Source: an uncultured Muribaculaceae bacterium (GTDB lineage Bacteria > Bacteroidota > Bacteroidia > Bacteroidales > Muribaculaceae). Taken from it: DNA of 64,000 nucleotides. Below the pieces are notes generated by a model. The model saw only the letters and a program-made list of their open reading frames with translations, made no database searches and was not told where the DNA came from. The stretch is from positions 62,001 to 126,000 of the forward strand of contig CALUMX010000001.1 of NCBI GenBank assembly GCA_944321875.1, in the 5' to 3' direction. A program made the translations under genes and the position numbers. Shown one piece after another: positions 45,171 through 55,400 of this stretch. The stretch's first letter is position 1. Every line of letters starts with the position of its first letter.

Positions 45171-47174
45171 ATGGGAAAATTATTGAGTTTGTTGATTTGT
45201 TTGGTAGTGTCGGGAGCCGTGGCGGTGGCTCAGAATGCAGTTCCGGAGGTGATTCCGGCTCTTCAGCAGTGGAAAGGCCGCAGCGGAGTGCTTGTGATGC
45301 AGGAAAAAGGCCGCATCGTGGTCGACCCGAAACAGGAAGCCGAGTTGAAGACTGCTGCCGAGCAGTTGTCGGCCGATTTGAAGGAAATGTTCGGCTTTGA
45401 TTATGAAGTAGTTGCAGGTAAGGCCGGAAAAGGTGACGTCAGCCTGCGTCTTTCTTCCAAGCCGGATGAGAAATTGGGTGAGGAGGGCTATGTGCTCGAC
45501 ATCACTTCAAAGGTCGAAATGGAGGCTCCTACTGCCAAAGGTGTATTTTGGGCAACACGTACGCTGTTGCAGATGATGTATAACCAGCCGAAGGGTTTGG
45601 TTAAGGGAAAGGCGGTCGACTATCCGCTGTATGCGAAGCGTGGCTTCATGCTTGATGTGGGCCGTAAGTTCTTTTCAATGGACTATCTGAAACAGTATGT
45701 GAAGATTCTGTCGTTCTATAAGCTCAACGAGTTTCAGATTCACCTGAACGACAATGCGTTCCCAGAATTTTACGACTATGACTGGAACAAGACTTACTCT
45801 GCTTTCCGTCTGGAATGCGAGAGTTTTCCGGGCTTGACGGCGCGTGACGGTTCCTACACGAAAGAGGAGTTCAAGGAATTCCAGCGCATGGCCAACCGTT
45901 ACGGTATTGACGTGATTCCGGAAATCGACGTTCCGGCTCACTCATTGGCATTTACTCACTACAATCCGCGTCTTGCCGCCGACAACAAGGAGTACGGACA
46001 GGACCATCTCGACCTTTACAAGCAGGAAGTTTACGACTTTGTCGATACGCTTTTTGCCGAGTATATAAAGGGTGACGACCCGACATTTATCGGGGAATAC
46101 GTGCATATCGGAACCGACGAGTACAACCGCAAGGAAGCCGAGCAGTTCCGCCGTTTTACAGACCGTTATCTCAAGTATATCAAGAGTCTGGGCAAGACTC
46201 CGCGCATGTGGGGTAGCCTGAAGACGATGAAGGGAGAGACACCGGTCGAGGTGGATAACGTCTACGTCAACTCATGGAATCACAATTGGTTTGACATACA
46301 GACAGCCAACAAGGCAGGCTATAAGTTTATCAATACCTGCGACCATTATCTCTACATTGTTCCGGCGGTCAACTATTACCACGATTTTCTTGACTCGAAG
46401 TGGCTCTATGAGAACTGGACGCCTAACAAGATGATGAAGACAGAGGACCTTCCGGCTGATACGCCCAATCTGGAAGGAGCCATGTTTGCCGTATGGAATG
46501 ACCGTGTGGGCAACGGTATCACGGAGCAGGACGTTCACTACCGTTCTTTCCCGGCCGTTCAGGTGGTAGCGGAAAAGACCTGGAAGGGTGATAATGCGAA
46601 AAACGTCAGCTTCGAGCAGTTTGACGCTCTTTGCAAGCGCATGCCGGAAGCCCCGGGTGTGAATTTGCTGGCGCGCATCGACGGTACGAAGAAGGTGACG
46701 GAGCCGGGCGTGGAATTGCAGCTTGACGGAACAACCGTGCATACCACCGAAGTCGCCGAAGTGGGCTATCCGTATTCCGTTGAGTTTGAGCTTCGTCAGA
46801 GTAAGGAGCCGATGATTGACGCCATTCTGTTCCGCGGTCCGCACTCTGAGTTTATCAGCAACTGGAACGACACACGCAAGTTTGCTTTCCGTCGTGAGAA
46901 CTACGAGTTTGTATTCCATGATTTCCGCATGCCGGAGGAGGAATGGGTGAAAATTCGCGTGGAAGGCGACCATAAAGGCACGTCGCTTTATGTCAATGGT
47001 CAGTTGGTGGAACGTCTTGAGGGCCGCAAGCGTATGGTCTACAACAAGCGCTTCAATCGCAAGGACTACAACTGGTATCAGGAAACGTTGATTTTCCCGC
47101 TGCAGCAGATTGGCGACGCTAATCAAGGCTTTACAGGAGCCATCAAGAACGTAGTCTGCACCCAGACAAAATAA
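45171..47174 (+). CDS. Exported beta-N-acetylhexosaminidase, GH20
   Basis: 667 residues. Signal peptide (to about 20), GH20b domain (about 25-150), catalytic TIM barrel with the family motif HIGTDE at 312-317 (Asp316 and Glu317 are the catalytic pair) and a C-terminal LamG/concanavalin-like domain (about 510-667, VKIRVEGDHKGTSLYVNGQ). It removes terminal GlcNAc or GalNAc from glycans, such as host mucins. It has its own promoter and terminator and no partner genes in the immediate region. Confidence 0.95.
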   Translation: MGKLLSLLICLVVSGAVAVAQNAVPEVIPALQQWKGRSGVLVMQEKGRIVVDPKQEAELKTAAEQLSADLKEMFGFDYEVVAGKAGKGDVSLRLSSKPDEKLGEEGYVLDITSKVEMEAPTAKGVFWATRTLLQMMYNQPKGLVKGKAVDYPLYAKRGFMLDVGRKFFSMDYLKQYVKILSFYKLNEFQIHLNDNAFPEFYDYDWNKTYSAFRLECESFPGLTARDGSYTKEEFKEFQRMANRYGIDVIPEIDVPAHSLAFTHYNPRLAADNKEYGQDHLDLYKQEVYDFVDTLFAEYIKGDDPTFIGEYVHIGTDEYNRKEAEQFRRFTDRYLKYIKSLGKTPRMWGSLKTMKGETPVEVDNVYVNSWNHNWFDIQTANKAGYKFINTCDHYLYIVPAVNYYHDFLDSKWLYENWTPNKMMKTEDLPADTPNLEGAMFAVWNDRVGNGITEQDVHYRSFPAVQVVAEKTWKGDNAKNVSFEQFDALCKRMPEAPGVNLLARIDGTKKVTEPGVELQLDGTTVHTTEVAEVGYPYSVEFELRQSKEPMIDAILFRGPHSEFISNWNDTRKFAFRRENYEFVFHDFRMPEEEWVKIRVEGDHKGTSLYVNGQLVERLEGRKRMVYNKRFNRKDYNWYQETLIFPLQQIGDANQGFTGAIKNVVCTQTK

Positions 47175-47201
47175 CGAGGACACTACGTCTTTTAAATGAT
47201 T

Positions 47202-47246
47202 ACGGGAATGAATCCGACAAAATGGGGGGGGTCATTCCCGTTTTTT
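47202..47246 (+). terminator. Terminator after GH20 gene, overlapping the end of queG
   Basis: ACGGGAATGA (47202-47211) pairs with TCATTCCCGT (47232-47241), then TTTTTT. The right arm includes the complement of the last codons and stop of the convergent queG gene. Confidence 0.85.
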
Positions 47247-48182
47247 ATCGGGGTGGGTGGTTGCTGCTTTGAGATTGCGCATCAGTCCTTCATATTTGGT
47301 GCGTTTTACGGCCGACCCTCTGAAAATGCGGCGGAAATCGTCAACTGTCATGCGCGCCATCGACTCAAACGAGAGTGACAGGAACTCTTCGGAGGGTTGG
47401 AAATCGGCAATGTAGTTGGGACGGGCGTTGCGGTTGTGGGGGCATGCCTTCTGGCAGGCATCACAGCCGTAGACGCGTTTTCCGAGTTTCTCAGCCGTTT
47501 TCTCCGGCAGGTCGCCCCGATGTTCAATTGTGAGGCAGGAAAGGCAGCAGCGCGCGTCTAAAGCGCTGTAATCGCCCGGAAGAGCCTTGGCAGGGCATGC
47601 GTCGACACATAGGTGGCAGTCGCCGCAGTTGCCGGAGGCGGGAACGTCGGGCGGAAGGGCAAGGGTAGTGATAATTTCACAGAGGAAGAAATACGAGCCT
47701 TTTCCCGGCAGGATGAGCTGGTTGTTGCGTCCCACGAAGCCGATTCCCGCCTGTTGTGCCCAGTAGCGTTCGCGGATGGGCGCGCTGTCGACGCAGACGC
47801 GGCAGGCGGCACCGCAGGTTTCCGTGAGGAAGTCCGTTACGGGAGTGAGCAGCCGGCGCACCGTGTCGTGGTAGTCACGTCCGTAGGCATAGTAGGCAAA
47901 TTGCGGGGCATTGGCGGGTTGAAGTGTGGAAGGGTAGTAGTTGAGTGCCAGACAGATGACGGTTTTCGCACCGTCGAGCAGCAACCGCGGGTCGTTGCGC
48001 ACCTCCCGGTGGTTCTCCAGATAGCCCATCGAGAAATGCCGTCCTTCGGCCGTCCAGCGGTCGTAAGCGGCGACGGCCGGAGCTGCCACGGGGCAGGCTT
48101 CGGCAAATCCGCAGGCCTCAAATCCGGCGTCGAGCGCCAGTCGGCGTATCGTTTCCTTACATTGGGATGGGGAGGAACACAT
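47232..48182 (-). CDS. queG: Epoxyqueuosine reductase
   Basis: 316 residues. Two 4Fe-4S motifs: CGDCHLCVDACP and the later CDACQKACP. The cobalamin-binding N-terminal part includes RYWAQQAGIGFVGRNNQL and CVDSAPI. QueG reduces epoxyqueuosine to queuosine in tRNA. The start at 48182 overlaps the NodB gene by 26 bp. Confidence 0.94.
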   Translation of the reverse strand: MCSSPSQCKETIRRLALDAGFEACGFAEACPVAAPAVAAYDRWTAEGRHFSMGYLENHREVRNDPRLLLDGAKTVICLALNYYPSTLQPANAPQFAYYAYGRDYHDTVRRLLTPVTDFLTETCGAACRVCVDSAPIRERYWAQQAGIGFVGRNNQLILPGKGSYFFLCEIITTLALPPDVPASGNCGDCHLCVDACPAKALPGDYSALDARCCLSCLTIEHRGDLPEKTAEKLGKRVYGCDACQKACPHNRNARPNYIADFQPSEEFLSLSFESMARMTVDDFRRIFRGSAVKRTKYEGLMRNLKAATTHPDKKRE

Positions 48183-48771
48183 ATCCGTTCTCTTTCAGCC
48201 ATTCAATGGCGCGGGGCAATGCGTAACGCAGGTTCTGCTCCGATTTCAGGGAGTCGTGAAAAACGACAATGGAGCCGTTGCGCACGTAGCGTTTCACGTT
48301 GTCGAGCACCTGTTCGCCCGACAGCTTGCGGTTGTAGTCGCGCGTCACGAGGTCGTACATGATGATGCGCATGTTATCCTTGATGGCCGCAGCTTGTTTC
48401 CAGCGTATCAGCCCGTGTGGCGGGCGGAAAAGCGGGGTATGGATATAGCTTTCGGCCTCCATGATGTCGGCGATATAGCGTTTGGTTGTCACTTTCGCTC
48501 CTTGCAGGTGGTGCATAGTATGGTTGCCCACGCTGTGGCCGCGGCGCACCACTTCGGCAAACGTTTCCGGGTGTTTCCTCACGTTGTCGCCCACGCAGAA
48601 GAAGGTAGCTTTGATGTCGTACTTGTCCAGCAGGTCGAGTACCCAGGGCGTTACTTCTGGGATAGGGCCGTCGTCGAAGGTGAGAAACACGGCTTTGTGC
48701 TTCATCGGAATTCTCCACACCGTTTCGGGGAAGAGCATGCGGTAGAGCAGCGGCGGTTGTTCGATAAACAT
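48157..48771 (-). CDS. Polysaccharide deacetylase (NodB-type), second copy
   Basis: 204 residues, no clear signal peptide. NodB motifs TFDDGP (31-36, metal Asp34), HTMHH (84-88) and FRPPHG (115-120) are complete, so a metal-dependent deacetylase fold is likely. It differs from the cluster copy at 1374-2042, which has a membrane anchor. It overlaps queG by 26 bp and follows the first DUF2723 gene at 48798 by 26 bp, probably in one transcript. The substrate is unknown. Confidence 0.88.
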   Translation of the reverse strand: MFIEQPPLLYRMLFPETVWRIPMKHKAVFLTFDDGPIPEVTPWVLDLLDKYDIKATFFCVGDNVRKHPETFAEVVRRGHSVGNHTMHHLQGAKVTTKRYIADIMEAESYIHTPLFRPPHGLIRWKQAAAIKDNMRIIMYDLVTRDYNRKLSGEQVLDNVKRYVRNGSIVVFHDSLKSEQNLRYALPRAIEWLKENGYVFLPIPM

Positions 48772-48797
48772 CTCAGTAGGGTTGGTCAGTGAATAAA

Positions 48798-51700
48798 TCA
48801 GGGTTCAGCCTTGAGTTTCTCGTCGTGTTGCATGCGGCATTGCGTATGGTATTCAATGGCCGTGAGCAGGGAAGCGCTGAATTTCTCGTCCTCAGCCATC
48901 AGCTTGTCCATACGCGCGCTGTCGTAGGCATGCAGCGCATAGTAGGCTTCGTAGATATTGTCGAGCAGGCGGTTGCCTTCCGAATAAGGCAGTTGCTTGT
49001 CGCGCGCGCAGCGGATGGTGCGGCGGAAAGAGCTCCAGATGTCCACTCCGTCGGCCGTCAGACGGTCGATTTTGCGCCGTGCGGCAGCCTCGTTGCCCTT
49101 CATGTAGGTGGAGAGCAGGTGCAGGAAGCCGCCGTTGCTGAACAGCAGTTGGTCACCGCTGGAGATAGGCTGCCAGAAGGTGAGCGACTGGAAGTAGAGC
49201 ATGTGGCGGGCGAAGCGGTCGATGGCCTGTTCCATTATCGAGTCGGCACGCCGGCGGTCGGCTTCGTTGCCGGTACGGTCGGCGATGGTATAGAGCATTT
49301 CGGCTGTACGCCAGTGGAATTCATAGTTGCTCGGCGATATGAATTCAGGCAGCTTCGTTTCCTTCTGCACGAGGATGTCGCGCGCCTTCGTATAGCGGTC
49401 GACCGCATAGGAGGTATTGCGCAGCGAGGCCGGTAGCAGCGGGAAGGTGTCGGGATTCTCCACGGCCGTATCGATGACTTCTCCCTCCTCGATGAGACGT
49501 TCGGCAAGGTCAAGCATGGCCATGCGCGTCCACGTCACCATGTCGCGGTTCACCTCGTCCAGATAAGGACGGTGGTCGGGCGTAGCCTTGTCGAGGCCGC
49601 CCCATTGGAAGCGGTGCATGAAATTATCGTAGGCACGGTCGGTGTAGCCGGTTCCTACCGACGTGTAGCTTTCCTGATTGAACGGTGTCACCTCTATCAC
49701 CATACCCGTCTGAGCCATGTAGGGGGCAATCGGGTGGAACACGGTGGCTGCCGTGCCTTTCACGAAGCCTACGGGGCGTTTCCAGCCGTTCAGCACGTTG
49801 GAGGCAACGATGTCGGCAATCATCATGCGGTTGCTGCGGGCGTGCGATTGCTTGATGCCCGTCTGCGGATTGATGAGCGCGTTGAAATAGAGGCTGTCGA
49901 CGGCATTGGCGGCCAGCGACGGGTCTAGGCCGATATTGGCTAGGGCACGTTGCTTGTCGTAGCCGATGGCGATGACAGGGGCGTTGAATTTACGGTTTCC
50001 GAGCGTGTCGCTGTAGAAGCGGGCGAAAGCAGTGGCGGCGTCGACCGGCAGCGAGTCGGTCGATAGCGGAGTCTGCAGGCGGCGCTTGTAGGCGTAGCTG
50101 TCGGGATGTGCCATCAAATCCACGGCCGATGACTCAAAATAGGGCATCGGAACCTGCGCGATGTACCATTGTGAGGCCATGTAGTCGGTGTTGAGCACGC
50201 GCACATCGGTGCGGTAGCCCTCCGTGTCCTGCGCATACCAGAGCGGGAACGAGTTATTGTCGCCGCTGGTCAGCAGGATGGCGTCGTGGCCGATGCTGGC
50301 GAGGATGTTTTTAGCGTAGTCCGTGCAGAAATAGCGTCCGGTGCGGTCATGGTCGTCCCATGTCTGGCTGACCATCTGCAAAGGTATGGCCAGCGCCACG
50401 AAGGCGGCGGCTCCGGCGGCATAGCGGTTCATCCGGGTTGCGTTGAGGCGGCGGAACCGGCGTAAAACTCTGACAGCAAGGCGATGGAAGCCAATGACTC
50501 CCAGACCCATCCACACGCAGAACGCATAGAAGGAGCCGGCGAACGAGTAGTCGCGCTCGCGGGCCTGTGCGGGCGTCTGGTTGAGGTAGAGCACGATGGC
50601 GATGCCCGTCATGAAGAAGAGCATGAACAGCACCCAGCTCTCACGCTTTCCGGCTTTGCCCTGACGGGCTGTCCAGATGATGCCAAGCAGTCCGAGCAGA
50701 AGCGGTAGCATGTAGTATTTGTTGTTGCCGGCGTTGCCTTTGCCGAATTCCTCCGGCATCAGGTCCTGGTCGCCGAGGCGGAGGTTGTCGACCCACGGAA
50801 TGCAACTGAGCCAGTTGCCCTGGTCGGCCTCGCCGTTACCGCTGATGTCGTTCTGGCGGCCGGCGAAATTCCACATGAAGTAGCGCCAGTACATGTGGTT
50901 GAACTGGTAAATGGCGAAAAACTTGAAGTTGTCCCATTGCGACGGCATTTTGGCCTTGATTTTCTCCGTCTTTCCGTTGCGGGTGACGGTGGCCATCACG
51001 TCGCGCTCGTTGGTGCCGGCCACCCAGCTGCGGTAATCGCCGGCAGAGCCGGGATTGTAGATGCGTGGCAGGAACATATACATTTCGGGAGCGTACTTGT
51101 ATTCTTTTTTCGGAGCGATTTCCACGTAGCGGTCAGGCTCTCCGGCAGATTTCTTCACCTGCTTCTCGAAACGGCGTTTCTTGACCGTGTAGATGGGTGC
51201 GCCGTTCTTGTCGCGGAGCATGTACTGGCCGGAGCAGGTGTAGACCGTTCCGTAAAGCAGCGGGCTTTCGCCGTACTGCTCGCGGTTCATGTAGGAAGCC
51301 AGGGCGAAGACGTTGTCGGGGATGTTGACGTTCATCGGCGGAGCCGCGTTGGCGCGAATCAGCACGATGGCGTAGGAGGAGAATCCGAGAAAGATGACCA
51401 GCAGGTAGAGTACCGCGTTGGTCAGCAGCCGCACGGGCAGACGGTGGCGGCAGAAAAAGAAGAGCCAGCAGCCTACGGCCACGGTCAGCAATGCCGGAAG
51501 CAGCAGGTTGTCGCTCACAAACAGAATGCCGGACAGGATGACTGCCAGCAGGAAGGATATTTTTATCCGCCACGGACTGCGGTTGCGGTAAAGCTCGGTA
51601 AGGGTCCAGACGTATGCGGCCAGCATGAGTGCCACATAGATGGCCGTACCGGAGTTGAACGGCATGTTCAGACCGTTGACGCAGAGCAGCTCAAAGCCTT

Positions 51701-52439
51701 GTGCGATGCGCAGGATGCCCGGCACCTGGCCATAAAGCACCAGCACGATGCCCACAAGCGAGATGGCGAGGGCGATGAGCGTCTTCCACCAGCGTGTGCG
51801 CTGTGTCCGCTTGTAGTAGACAACGAGCACGATGGCAGGGATGCAGAGCAGGTTGAGCAGATGGACGGCTACGGAGAGACCGATGATGTAGGCAATGGCA
51901 ATCAGATAACGGTCCGACCCGGGTTGCTCGCTGCGCCGTTCCCACTTCAGAATCAGCCAGTAGGATAGGGCAGTGCAGAAAGAGGAGAACGCGTAGACTT
52001 CCGCCTCTACTGCCGAGAACCAGAAGGTGTCGCTCCAGGTGTAGGCCAACGCTCCGCAAACGCCTGCTGCCATTGTCAGCAGGGTGTTCAGCGGTGTGCG
52101 TGCGGCTCCTTTTTTCGTGAGCAGCTTGTCGGCCAGCATCGTGATGCTCCAGAATAAGAAGAGAATGGTGGCTGCGCTGAGCAAGGCCGACATGGCGTTG
52201 ATGCAGACCGCCACCTTGTCGGGAGAGGGCGCAAAGTTGGCGAAGAAGCGGGCTGTCAGGGCAAAAAACGGGTTGCCGGGCGGGTGTCCCACTTCAAGAA
52301 GATAGCTCTGTGCGATGTATTCGCCGCAGTCCCAGAAACTGGCGGTAGGCTCAAGAGTCAGCAGGTAGGTGATTGCCGCTACGGCAAACACCACCCAGCC
52401 GATTCCATTGTTTATCCATTCGTATTTCTTATCGGACAT
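48798..52439 (-). CDS. DUF2723 polytopic membrane protein, copy 1
   Basis: 1213 residues. N-terminal signature TLEPTASFWDCGEYIAQSY and GHPPGNPFF, then about ten transmembrane helices (GT-C-like), a large middle soluble region, and C-terminal helical repeats (TPR-like, from about 1000). DUF2723 (PF11028) also contains human TMEM260, a protein O-mannosyltransferase, so a glycosyltransferase role on exported proteins is plausible. It is the first of two tandem copies with 33 bp between them. Confidence 0.88.
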   Translation of the reverse strand: MSDKKYEWINNGIGWVVFAVAAITYLLTLEPTASFWDCGEYIAQSYLLEVGHPPGNPFFALTARFFANFAPSPDKVAVCINAMSALLSAATILFLFWSITMLADKLLTKKGAARTPLNTLLTMAAGVCGALAYTWSDTFWFSAVEAEVYAFSSFCTALSYWLILKWERRSEQPGSDRYLIAIAYIIGLSVAVHLLNLLCIPAIVLVVYYKRTQRTRWWKTLIALAISLVGIVLVLYGQVPGILRIAQGFELLCVNGLNMPFNSGTAIYVALMLAAYVWTLTELYRNRSPWRIKISFLLAVILSGILFVSDNLLLPALLTVAVGCWLFFFCRHRLPVRLLTNAVLYLLVIFLGFSSYAIVLIRANAAPPMNVNIPDNVFALASYMNREQYGESPLLYGTVYTCSGQYMLRDKNGAPIYTVKKRRFEKQVKKSAGEPDRYVEIAPKKEYKYAPEMYMFLPRIYNPGSAGDYRSWVAGTNERDVMATVTRNGKTEKIKAKMPSQWDNFKFFAIYQFNHMYWRYFMWNFAGRQNDISGNGEADQGNWLSCIPWVDNLRLGDQDLMPEEFGKGNAGNNKYYMLPLLLGLLGIIWTARQGKAGKRESWVLFMLFFMTGIAIVLYLNQTPAQARERDYSFAGSFYAFCVWMGLGVIGFHRLAVRVLRRFRRLNATRMNRYAAGAAAFVALAIPLQMVSQTWDDHDRTGRYFCTDYAKNILASIGHDAILLTSGDNNSFPLWYAQDTEGYRTDVRVLNTDYMASQWYIAQVPMPYFESSAVDLMAHPDSYAYKRRLQTPLSTDSLPVDAATAFARFYSDTLGNRKFNAPVIAIGYDKQRALANIGLDPSLAANAVDSLYFNALINPQTGIKQSHARSNRMMIADIVASNVLNGWKRPVGFVKGTAATVFHPIAPYMAQTGMVIEVTPFNQESYTSVGTGYTDRAYDNFMHRFQWGGLDKATPDHRPYLDEVNRDMVTWTRMAMLDLAERLIEEGEVIDTAVENPDTFPLLPASLRNTSYAVDRYTKARDILVQKETKLPEFISPSNYEFHWRTAEMLYTIADRTGNEADRRRADSIMEQAIDRFARHMLYFQSLTFWQPISSGDQLLFSNGGFLHLLSTYMKGNEAAARRKIDRLTADGVDIWSSFRRTIRCARDKQLPYSEGNRLLDNIYEAYYALHAYDSARMDKLMAEDEKFSASLLTAIEYHTQCRMQHDEKLKAEP

Positions 52440-52472
52440 TCTGATTTTTAAGGGTCAAACCATATTTGATTG

Positions 52473-55400
52473 TTAGTTCATTGCCGCGCTGGCATGCTGC
52501 GCCAGGATGCCCATCTGCGTGTCGTGTTCCTGCAGATACTTCTCAGCCTCTTTCGGATAGAGCTGGGAGAGCATGCGGAAGGTCGTGATGGCATTGACGC
52601 GCGCATCATGGTTGTTCTGGTCAGCACTGCGGTTGATGGTGTAGGTGAAGAAGTTCCAGATGTTTGCACCCTTCTTCTTCAGTTCCTCGATTTTGGCTTT
52701 CGCACCTTCCGGGTTACGGGTGTGGTATTGCGTCAGCATGTTGAGGAATCCACCGTCAAGGAAGATATAGAGGTCTTCTCCCGTAAGTCCTGAGAGCAGT
52801 TGCGGGTCGAGCGCATCGTAGTAAACCATGTAGTCGGCATACTTGTCGATGGTGCGCTGGTAGCACTTGTCAGCCTTTGCCTTGTCAGCCGGATTCTTCA
52901 GATAGTCGTAAATCTGATAGTAGAGCTGAGCGACGGAGAGTTCAATCATGTAGTTGCTCTCTACGGCAAATGAAGGCAGTTTCTTGTCGAGCAGGTCAAG
53001 CAGGTTGCGTGCCTTCTCGTAGCGGCTCTTGCGGAATGCCTCCGTGCGTGCCGATGCCGGCAGGCTCAGCGAGTCGGCAGAGCTGCTGACAGCACCCGAT
53101 ACTTCCGCTTCGTAGCAGAGGTCGCCTGCAATCTGCAGGATGGCCATACGGTTGGAGTTGACCATGCGGGCCGCTGTTTCGTCGTAGTACGGATAGTTGT
53201 CGGGAGTTGCCTTGTCAAGACCGCCCCAGCGGAACTTCGTCGTCACGTTGTCGTAGGCCTTGTCGGTGTAGCCGTTGCCTACGGATGAGATGTCGTCCAC
53301 GTAGAACGGAGTGAGCTGATAAGCCATACCCGTCAGCTTCGTATAGTCGGTAAAGAGCGAATAGTTGTCGTCAGGCACCGTCATGGCGAAGTATACCGGA
53401 CGGTTCCAGCCTTCTTTGATGTCGGACGAGATGATGTCGAGCATCTTGGCCTTGTGTGAGTAGAGCAGATAGCCGTCCTTACGGGTGATGTAAGGGTCGG
53501 CAAGCAGGTTGACAGCGATGGAGTCAACGACCATATCCCTGTATTCCGGTTTGACGCTTCCGTTCTTCACCAATGCGTCCTTGTTGACCGGCATATAGAG
53601 GTTGGAGAAGTTGAATGCCAGATATTTCTCGTTGTCAGGCTCGATGCGGTTCTCGGCGTTGTCCTTGTAGAACTGCGTCATGGCATCGAATACCTCCACA
53701 GCTTGCTGCGACGGGTTGTTACGTTCGAGAATACCCACCTGACGGCGGTTATAGGCGTAGGTCGTATTGTCGGCCTGCATCGGAAGAGCGGCTGACTCAT
53801 AGGCCGGACGCTGCATCTGGCGCAGGTACCAGTCGGTAGCAAGATAGGACAGGTTGACAACACGCACGTCGGTGCGCCATCCCTCGACTTCCTGGGCATA
53901 CCAGAGCGGGAAAGTATCGTTGTCGCCTGAAGTGAAGAGGATACCGTTCTCATCCACGCTGGAAAGGTAGTTCATACCGAAATCGCGGCAAGCCGTACGG
54001 CCTGAGCGGTCGTGGTCGTCCCATGTCTGGCTGACCATCTGCAGCGGTACGAAGAGACCGAAGACAACAGCTACCGCCACTGCCACTTTCTCAAATACAG
54101 GATTTGTCTCTTTCTCGCCTTTCTTCTTCAGAGCGGCCTTAATGAGCTGGTAGACACCCGCTACGCCCATACCAATCCAGATGGCGAACGCGTAGAAGGA
54201 ACCTGCATAGGCGTAGTCGCGCTCACGCGGCTGTTCCGGCGTCTGGTTCAGGTAGATAACGATGGCGATACCCGTCATGAAGAACAGGAAGAACACCACC
54301 CAGAACTGTTCGATGCCGCGCTTTCCGCTGTAAGCCTGCCAGAGGAGGCCGATGAGGCCGAGCAGAAGCGGAAGCATGTAGAAGACGTTGTGTCCGGCAT
54401 TTCCCTCGCCGAGTGGGGCAGGGAGCTTCGACTGGTCGCCGAGGCGGGGATTGTCGATGAACGGGATGCCTGAAATCCAGTTTCCGTGAGTAATCTCACC
54501 GTGTCCCTGGATGTCGTTCTGACGGCCTGCAAAGTTCCACATGAAGTAGCGCCAGTACATGAAGTTGAGCTGGTACTGGAAGAAGTAGCGCAGGTTCTCA
54601 CCGAAGGTCGGTTTCTGCATGATGGTGTATCCGCCGTCGGGCGTTTCCACCTCTACGTCAGTGGTTTTGATGGTGCCCATCGCTCCGCGGTACTTCTGCT
54701 CAGACTGGCTGTCGTAGAGACGCGGGAAGAAGGTGCACATGGCAGGGTCGTAGACGTATTCGGAGTTGAAGTCGTCCTCGATTTCGATGTAGCGGTCAGG
54801 CTCGTCGGGCGACGTTTTCTCACCCTTGACATACTTGGTGGCCGTCTTCATCTCGGCGAAGCCTGTCTCGTCGTATTTCACCGGTGCATTGTAGACCGGA
54901 CCGTAGAGAAGAGGTGTCTTGCCATACTGCTCGCGGCTCAGGTAGCTGCCGAGGGAGAACACGTTGTCAGGCGAGTTCTGGTCCATCGGAGTCTGGGCGT
55001 TGGAGCGCAGCAGGATGATGGCAAAAGAAGAGTAGCCGATAAAGATGACAGTGATATAGAGCACGATGTTCTGGAAGATTCTCACAGGCATCTTTTCCTT
55101 GCAGAACCAGAAGAGGTAGGCTGCGAGGATGGCAGTCAGCAGGAACGGAGTGAACATGCTGGTGCCGAGGAAAAGAATACCGGAAGCAAACACCGTGAGA
55201 AGGAACGAGAGCTTCATGCGCAGCATGTTGTTGCGGGTATGGAACTCATAGATGGTCCATGCGAGCAGCACGGCAAACGCTACGGAATAGAAGATTACGC
55301 CGGAGTTGAAGCTCATGCCCAATTTGTTGACAAAGAGCAATTCCATATACTGCGCAATTTCCACGAAGCCCGGTACCAATCCGTAGAGGATGAACACGAT

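Noticed and set aside
50895-51968. Plus-strand open frame of 357 codons inside the first DUF2723 gene
   Set aside because: It lies antisense to a strongly supported protein with transmembrane and family motifs; its His/Arg/Gln-rich composition is typical of a reverse-complement frame.
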